From assembly GCF_000203795.2 (NCBI RefSeq), contig NW_006281108.1:687868-751867 (forward strand): 64,000 nt of DNA. Direction: 5' to 3'. This stretch comes from Batrachochytrium dendrobatidis JAM81 (lineage: Eukaryota > Chytridiomycota > Chytridiomycetes > Rhizophydiales). The translations under genes were made by a program, and so were the position numbers. A model generated the notes under the pieces. The model was not told where the DNA came from, ran no database searches, and saw only the letters and a list, made by a program, of their open reading frames with translations. The number at the start of each line of letters is the position of its first letter. Position 1 is the first letter of the stretch. Of the stretch, positions 58,290-64,000 are shown piece after piece.

Positions 58290-59681
58290 TTATATTCGTC
58301 CCATTTCCTCGAGCAATAAAATATAATCTGCCATGGGTGCCGTGTCCTTTTTGTCAATCAAATCAAAGTCCCGTCCAAAGCAAATATAGTGTGCCAGCAG
58401 AGTGTTGAGATGAGCCTCTGATGAGAGATGCAAAATGGTGTCGTAGTGTGCATGGTAGATATGAGCCATGACACGGAACAGTTGCTTGAAGATAAGTCGC
58501 ACTGTTGCACGAAAATCTTTGGGAAACTCTACATCTAAAAACTCATGTAGGGTTAATATTTCAAAATAGTCCATCTAGAATATGAATAAACAATCACTAT
58601 GTTGCTTGAACTACCTGCTTTAGTAGGAAAAACCGATTCATCATTCAGCACACTCTGAATCCACGCCATTGCATAGTCAATATACTGTGGTGCTGCGAGT
58701 TTCACACTACGCTTTTGACTATCCACCCATGTATACTCGCATCTATTAATACATGGTATGTTCAATACAAAGTTGGGTTGATTAGTGATAAGATTTGAAT
58801 TAAATAGCAGATTATCCCAAATCGAATGTGAATGGGACAATAACATATTGCATATTCAAAACACTAGTATATCAGATATATATTATTCTTGAATCGACTT
58901 ACGCTGCTCCAGCATGCATTATAGGACACGATGCAGGGGTACAGAAATCGCTCACGGATCCAAAAAACATGTTGATGTAGTGGAAAAAATCAAGGGCTGT
59001 CATACAATAATATACAGATTAGTACTGAATATGCTTGCTTTGCAAAAGATACGTCCAGCCAAGCTTAAAGTATAAACTCACTATTGGCAGCCAGCCTAGC
59101 AGTTTACAAGGTTCCAATCAGAGTCAGTAGAGATTCCAAATCCATGACAAGCACGTTCAAAAAACTTTAAATACCATTCATTCGGATCCACATATTTCGG
59201 CTGCATAGATATCTTTTTAAAACTGCCATTGACCAGACTTGCTGATGAAAAAGGCTGACAGAGAAAGAGCGGCCGTGCACCGTCTCTCTTTGATCGTCCA
59301 AACTTGCTGTATCATTTCCCAAACCGGATTTAATGCAGGTGTCAGTCAAATATGCACAAATGATGCATGAGTTGAATAGCAGCAAAGTAGGACATTCAAA
59401 GCATATTCTAGCTTTGGATCAAGACAATTGATAAATATTCAACCACGGAAGAATAAATCGAATGTTGGTAGTGAAGCATCATATAGTAGACAAAACAACA
59501 TGATGGCTTATATTCACTAAAAGTCAACAGTCGTTGAATCAAGAGTGAACTCGACGACTCCAATGTGTCAAGAAAAGCCCCGAGTGCTGACTGCACATGC
59601 TCAAAAGAACAGTAAAGGCTTGCAAATAATATGTACTCGATACCAGTAGCAGTAATGGGCTCACCCGCTAAAAAAGTTCAT
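58290..59681 (-). CDS. MOB2: MOB2 activator of NDR/Cbk1-type kinase
   Basis: Co-activator of NDR-family kinases controlling polarity and cell separation. Six exons (59681-59665, 59306-59175, 59095-59082, 58996-58903, 58742-58615, 58534-58290) close in phase to 209 residues. The N-terminal MNFFSG is followed by RPLFLCQPFSSASLVNGSF and YVDPNEWLAAN. Zinc ligands appear as FCTPASCP and in HIYHAHYD. The MOB core is YIDYAMAWIQSVLNDESVFPTKA, LFRVMAHIYHAHYD and SSEAHLNTLLAHY, ending DKKDTAPMADYILLLEEMGRI. The LCQPF start and DTAP-to-end tail fit MOB2 rather than MOB1. Exon 3 is a 14-nt micro-exon and exon 1 only 17 nt. Confidence 0.94.
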
Positions 59682-59963
59682 AAAGCAAGTGTCGAGTTGA
59701 TTGGAAAGTAAAAAACAAGTTGAGCAGCTTCAAAGACCTTGAAACAAGGCAACCGACATTTGCAACCACCAAACAGCCAGCACTGACAATCCTCCACCGG
59801 CGTCGCAAACCAAATAAGCCAATGTTGCTTTGTTTCAGCCTTGAGATCTCATGCAGTTTGGCCTTTTATTGTGCCGAAATGATTTAAACTTGATTATCGA
59901 CACTTTGCTCAAGTCGCCATTTGGCTTTATTGTTCAAACTCGCAAATTCACCCAAAACTTAAA
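59682..59963. promoter_or_regulatory. Divergent promoter region MOB2/RSPH1
   Basis: 282 bp between divergent ATGs. Contains GC-richer patches than the flanks ('ccaccggcgtcgc'); no site assigned. Confidence 0.45.
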
Positions 59964-60917
59964 ATGTCAGACAACGGATCTGAAAATGGAGATGTCGAGG
60001 AAAGTCTTGGCATTGGTGTAAGTAGTCCAGCATAAATTGCTTGGAATATTATGTAGAAGTTTCACTCTGATGAATTCTGTCTTAGGTGTACGAGGGCGAC
60101 CGCAATGCTGCAAAGGAGCGTCACGGAACAGGAAAGAATCTGTTTGTAAACGGTGATGTGTATGAAGGAGCGTACATTCAGAGCAAGCGTCACGGAGAGG
60201 GTGTTTACAAGTGGAAGGCAGGGCATCGCTATGTTGGGGCATATGATAATAATCAGAGGCATGGTCAAGGATACTTTGTATATCCTGATGGCTCCAAATA
60301 CAAAGGTAAAGATGTCATTACATTGATGGTGGATAGTTTCGCTAGTCGTGTTGCCTACGCGTTCGCATCTACATGCAGCTCACATGTATATTTCCAATAC
60401 ACTTATTCGTATAGGAGAATTTCAACATGGAAAGCGTCATGGACAAGGAACATACGTATATGTCAATGGTGATGTTTATCAAGGTGCTTGGGAAGACAAT
60501 TTAAAGAACGGCAAAGGTACTATATTTAGAATAGCATGCTGCAGTCTTACTTCATCTGGTCACGTACTCTATTTTAAATTTTCTTGTAAATAGGTACATA
60601 TATTTACCAAAACGGTGGAAAGGTAGCGCTATTGATTTGCTTGATTATCCTTGTATTGCTATTTAAAATCATTATTACTGTCCAGAACCATCATTTTAAA
60701 GATTTTACAACTATCAATTTAGAAACTTGGTATGTGGGTCCAAGGAAAGCTCGAAGGACCAGGTGAAATAGTGTATCCCGATTACAAGGTGTGTGGTGTA
60801 TTTAAAACCGACGATATAATGGATATGCCTGCTATAATCCACTACACCAAGACTGGGTTTTCGCAGACCATACACGATCCAGCTCATATCGGCATGAGTA
60901 CAGCGCAGGTTCTTTAA
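59964..60917 (+). CDS. RSPH1: Radial spoke head protein 1 homologue (MORN repeats)
   Basis: Axonemal radial-spoke component of motile flagella. Five exons (59964-60017, 60086-60305, 60415-60516, 60594-60622, 60723-60917) close in phase to 199 residues. After an acidic N terminus there are about six MORN repeats: YEGDRNAAKERHGTGKN, YEGAYIQSKRHGEGVY, YVGAYDNNQRHGQGYFVYPD, YKGEFQHGKRHGQGTYVY, YQGAWEDNLKNGKGTYIY and MWVQGKLEGPGEIVYPD. The GVYEGDRN-ERHG-G-FVNGD-YEG start and repeat spacing match RSPH1. It lacks the long acidic C terminus of animal homologues. It is divergent from MOB2. Presence supports a zoosporic host. Confidence 0.9.
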
Positions 60918-61217
60918 TCAACAAAATGAGCAATTATAATAATAAAACATGAATAATCTGCTCTTCTATATACGCATGCATGGCTAACGCTACTATGAGC
61001 AAATATATGCAGTAGATATATATCTAGCATGGGGAAAAAGCGTCGCCAGCGTTTTGTGGTCGCCTAAAGCAACAATAAAGCTTAATTTGATTGTTTAAAA
61101 TCCACTTTAATAGTTTATCAATTTAACTTATTAATTTGTGAAGTCGCTATATTTAAAAAAACCAGGGATTATAATTCCACGATATCAGCCCAAAATCTGA
61201 ACGTAAATACTTTTACT
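60918..61217. other. Intergenic, AT-rich
   Basis: 300 bp with TATA-rich sequence ('tatatacgcatgcatg', 'agtagatatatatc'), no gene seen. Holds the 3' flank of RSPH1 and the 5' flank of the next gene. Confidence 0.5.
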
Positions 61218-62042
61218 ATGCAAAGTGACACCAGTATCCACCGAAGTGGGCCTCCAGAGGCCAATCCGCATGGCCGCAAACGTAGCGCTGGATCGCAGAT
61301 TTTGTCATTGGGCAGAATCAATTCGCCATATAGTTCTAAACCCAGCGTATCTGGAGCAAACACGGAGATACTCGAAGGAATGGAATCAAGACCTGCCAAC
61401 TGGGAAAGTAGAATATCACGATCCATGGGAAGTATCCTTGATAATATTGGAGGTGGCAACGGCAGTGGTAGCAAAGACAAGAATCTTGACAAGCAGCATG
61501 ACTTTCAAATGCGGCTCAACCGCACACCCGTCATTCTTGAAAATGATTTTGGGCCCATCTCGTCAATATCAATTGGAATATCCAATGAAAGCTTGCAAAA
61601 ACCATTACAAGTAGACCCTCTTTCTTCATCATATCGAAACATGAATCCACGTAGCCACTATATGGCTTATTCACCATCGTCAAACTACGTATCCCCAATT
61701 GTACGGTCACGGTCTGGATTTGCACTGCATATGTTGTCCATGCAAACAATTACTGAAAAGGAAAAGGAGATTTTGCCAGGTGCATCACTACCTCTTCGAC
61801 CTCTTGCTACATCTATGCCATCACATCGATCTGTCTCGGCAACTCCAGAACGGCACACGAGTAGTTTTATTGAGCATGATACTGCATTATATGCCAAAGC
61901 TGAAATGTCTAAATCCGTCAATCAGTTGTATTTGCTACAAAAAAGTAATGATAGTATTGGGGTTCCAGAAGAAGACGGATTTTTCAAAGATATTGACTCA
62001 AAGGGGTTTTCTGGAATATGGAATCACGCAGTTACACGGTAA
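61218..62042 (+). CDS. Disordered hypothetical protein, possibly the 5' exon of the next gene
   Basis: 274 codons open from an ATG; Ser/Pro/Asn-rich and predicted largely disordered, with several RSxS/RxRS-type possible kinase sites (SRISRSMGS, VRSRSG, HRSVSATPE). No domain recognised. The apparent stop lies in '...acacggtaaac'. That can also be read as a splice donor after ACACG, and the acceptor TTATCAG just before 62321 would restore frame with the ATG of the following ORF across a ~280-nt intron. The two ORFs may therefore be one gene. Composition alone supports coding. Confidence 0.6.
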   Translation: MQSDTSIHRSGPPEANPHGRKRSAGSQILSLGRINSPYSSKPSVSGANTEILEGMESRPANWESRISRSMGSILDNIGGGNGSGSKDKNLDKQHDFQMRLNRTPVILENDFGPISSISIGISNESLQKPLQVDPLSSSYRNMNPRSHYMAYSPSSNYVSPIVRSRSGFALHMLSMQTITEKEKEILPGASLPLRPLATSMPSHRSVSATPERHTSSFIEHDTALYAKAEMSKSVNQLYLLQKSNDSIGVPEEDGFFKDIDSKGFSGIWNHAVTR

Positions 62043-62320
62043 ACATTGTTTTCAGAGTAATGATACTCGTGTATAACTATGATATATTGAACAGTGATTT
62101 CACAATGACTAACTGTACAAACAACTTTTTGAACCATCAGAATCTATTTTTTAATGTATCTGATTTGGAAAGGACATGAAAATTATTTTGTAAGTATATT
62201 AGCCTTGAAACCTAGCAGTACTGATGCAATGGGACGATACCAATCAAAACTGGTTTTAGCGTACTGTCCATGCTAACTATTTATTGCGGTATAATGCTTA
62301 AAATCAACTAGTTTATCAGA

Positions 62321-64000
62321 ATGGACACAATCGATTTTAGGAACCATTGGGCTAACATGAATGCTGCCGCACGAGTAACTGCTGCAAAGCGAATCTACTC
62401 GACATATCTATCAACTAATCGCGCAACGTTTCCTTTGCGTTGGACACATTTCATTTCTGGCCCACCAGTTGAAGATGTTATCCAAGTCATTACATTAGCC
62501 CTGGACTCTCCAAGTGCTGCAATATTTGATGATATTTCCTATATCGCTATGCAAACTTTGGAAAGCATTTATTCTGGTACATACACGCCCGTGGACTACG
62601 ATATGGAGCCCATGTCATCACAAGATAGCAACCACTGCATGAAGTTTAGAAAAAGCGCATTTTACCAAGCAATGCGTAATGATTTGCGTGAGTGTTGACC
62701 TTTTAGAATCAATGGGCTGTTTTGATTGTATTTTAAAACTAAAAGTATGATTGGTGCTAACTCTATTGGTGTTATCGATTTTGAATCATATCAAGGAGGT
62801 ACAATTCATCTGACCACTGTCCAGCATGCACGTGCAGTGGAACGATTAGTGGATCTATCCAATACGCTTCCCCTAGACCCAATTATTTGGGACAAAATAT
62901 ATACATCTTTAGAGGGTGTCTATCTAGACCACGAATCTCCCATTTCCAAATCCATTCAAACCGCAAGGAAAAATATTGGACTGCTTATTGCCCAAAGCGG
63001 ATCTAATCGTGCATGGAGCACATCATCCTTGAAAGAAGAAGAGTCGCCGTTTTCATCTACAAAGATGCTTCGATCAGGAGCACAGAATACTCGTACATTT
63101 GATTCATCAGAAGCCAGCCACACCTTTCTTCCTGCTAGAGCAGGTGATAGCACAATGTGTGAATATTGTGGACTCCGACTTACATTTGATAGAGGCACAG
63201 AAGACAGTGGCTCGGCATATCGCTGCGAAAGTAAGTACTTGTGCAATGGCAATTCAGGCATTGAAATTGAACAAAATTATTGAAAGTATAAATTACTTTT
63301 AGCATGCGGCTATATTTGCCACAAGAATTGTCGTAGTCAAGTTCACGTCACATGTACCCGCTCATCAGCTGCAGTTGATCTGGATATGGGAGCTGAGGTG
63401 AATCTAATATATTACTATCTAGTACGGCGTTATGAATATACTGACTGTCTTTTTTCTTTTAAAATTATACACGATCTCCACTGTAGGTGCATTCGGAAAA
63501 AATTAGACTCGTCAGTGAAAAGCTTGCTGCTCTTGAAAAGGAAGTTGATATTGAAATGAAAATTCGAGATGGCCTTGAAAAAATCACTAAAGCCAAGCAT
63601 CTTTCCGGACTGGGAGGATCAAATATAGCTGGAAGTGGAAATCTTTCTGGTGGGGGCACAGTTGGCATTGGGAAATCTAGACTCAAAAAACCCACGTCGA
63701 TTGAGCAAGAAGTCACATCCCAGCTTGAGAGAAACACCAAGCGATTGGCTGCACTCAAACATGAAATACAAAAAAGACATTTGCAGCTTCAAAATTTACA
63801 ATCTATAGTCGTAGCAACAGCTTCTTCGACACACTCGGATTCTATTTCTGAATTGTCCAAAACAATAAGTTGTTGTGATTTATCCAACCAAAATGGTATC
63901 GTGAATGCGTCAAATAACAGTATCAGTGGAGGAATGCGCTCCCTAAACGCATCATACAACCCACAATCAGTAAGTTTCCAAACTATTTGTGATTCTAGAT
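62321..64000 (+). CDS. RGS-like / C1 / HR1-like signalling protein (3' end outside window)
   Basis: Exons 62321-62687, 62796-63230, 63303-63397 and 63487-63969 stay in phase; a donor at 63970 continues off the edge. The N-terminal ~120 residues resemble the C-terminal half of an RGS fold (AAKRIYSTYL to FRKSAFYQAMRNDL). A C1-type zinc domain follows around exons 2-3: H-TFLPARAG, CEYCG, CETCGYICHKNC, HVTC with the expected H-C-C-C-C-H-C-C order. Next is an HR1-like antiparallel coiled coil (EKIRLVSEKLAALEKEVDIE, then QEVTSQLERNTKRLAALKHEI), a Rho-binding type. It could be a PKC/PRK-like kinase, RhoGAP or RhoGEF, and the missing C terminus decides. The second intron acceptor (before 62796) was chosen because it alone restores phase and has a GCTAAC branch site. 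Confidence 0.68.

Noticed and set aside
1..64000. tRNA, rRNA or other structured RNA genes
   Set aside because: I looked for cloverleaf-type hallmarks by eye and saw none I could support; a covariance-model scan would be needed.

Overview
The window is nuclear DNA from a zoosporic fungus, most likely a chytrid. The genes are AT-rich and dense, with many short GT-AG introns (mostly 48-110 nt). Fungal-type cytoplasmic dynein, MOB2 and a Crinkler-like kinase sit beside a radial-spoke gene (RSPH1) that is only expected in an organism with a motile flagellum. The repertoire resembles Batrachochytrium-type genomes, but I cannot name the species from sequence alone.

Layout. 1-13922 (minus): cytoplasmic dynein heavy chain, cut at its C terminus by the window edge. 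14.3-25.4 kb: an accessory island with three members of a seven-TM family, a partial duplicate of one of them, an HNH-nuclease-like protein, a Crinkler-like kinase whose N-terminal header lies in another frame, and at least two decayed genes. 26.8-29.8 kb: a coiled-coil protein with a CC1-box-like motif (candidate dynein adaptor), bracketed by near-identical ~400-bp inverted repeats. 30-41 kb: a two-finger C2H2 protein, SRP receptor beta, the tRNA methyltransferase DNMT2, a TRAIP-like RING ligase, an unknown protein and a membrane-anchored SRPBCC protein. 41.5-51.7 kb: a ZGRF1-type SF1 helicase and its downstream neighbour, disrupted by a ~3.3-kb direct duplication whose copies are separated by a 1.16-kb insert with a retropepsin-like ORF. 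51.9-61 kb: compact housekeeping block (proteasome beta2, peroxisomal Lon, tubulin cofactor A, MOB2, RSPH1). 61.2-64 kb: an unknown protein and the start of an RGS-like/C1/HR1-like signalling protein that runs off the right edge.

Themes. Microtubule and flagellar biology recurs (dynein heavy chain, candidate adaptor, TBCA, RSPH1). So does proteolysis (proteasome beta2 and Lon lie 56 bp apart on one strand) and genome maintenance (TRAIP-like and ZGRF1-like). Four head-to-head pairs or near pairs share short intergenic regions. Exon structures were worked out by reading splice sites and checking phase and family similarity by eye; where all phases close and the total length is a multiple of three I am confident, and I say where they do not. 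Family assignments come from motif recognition, with no database search.
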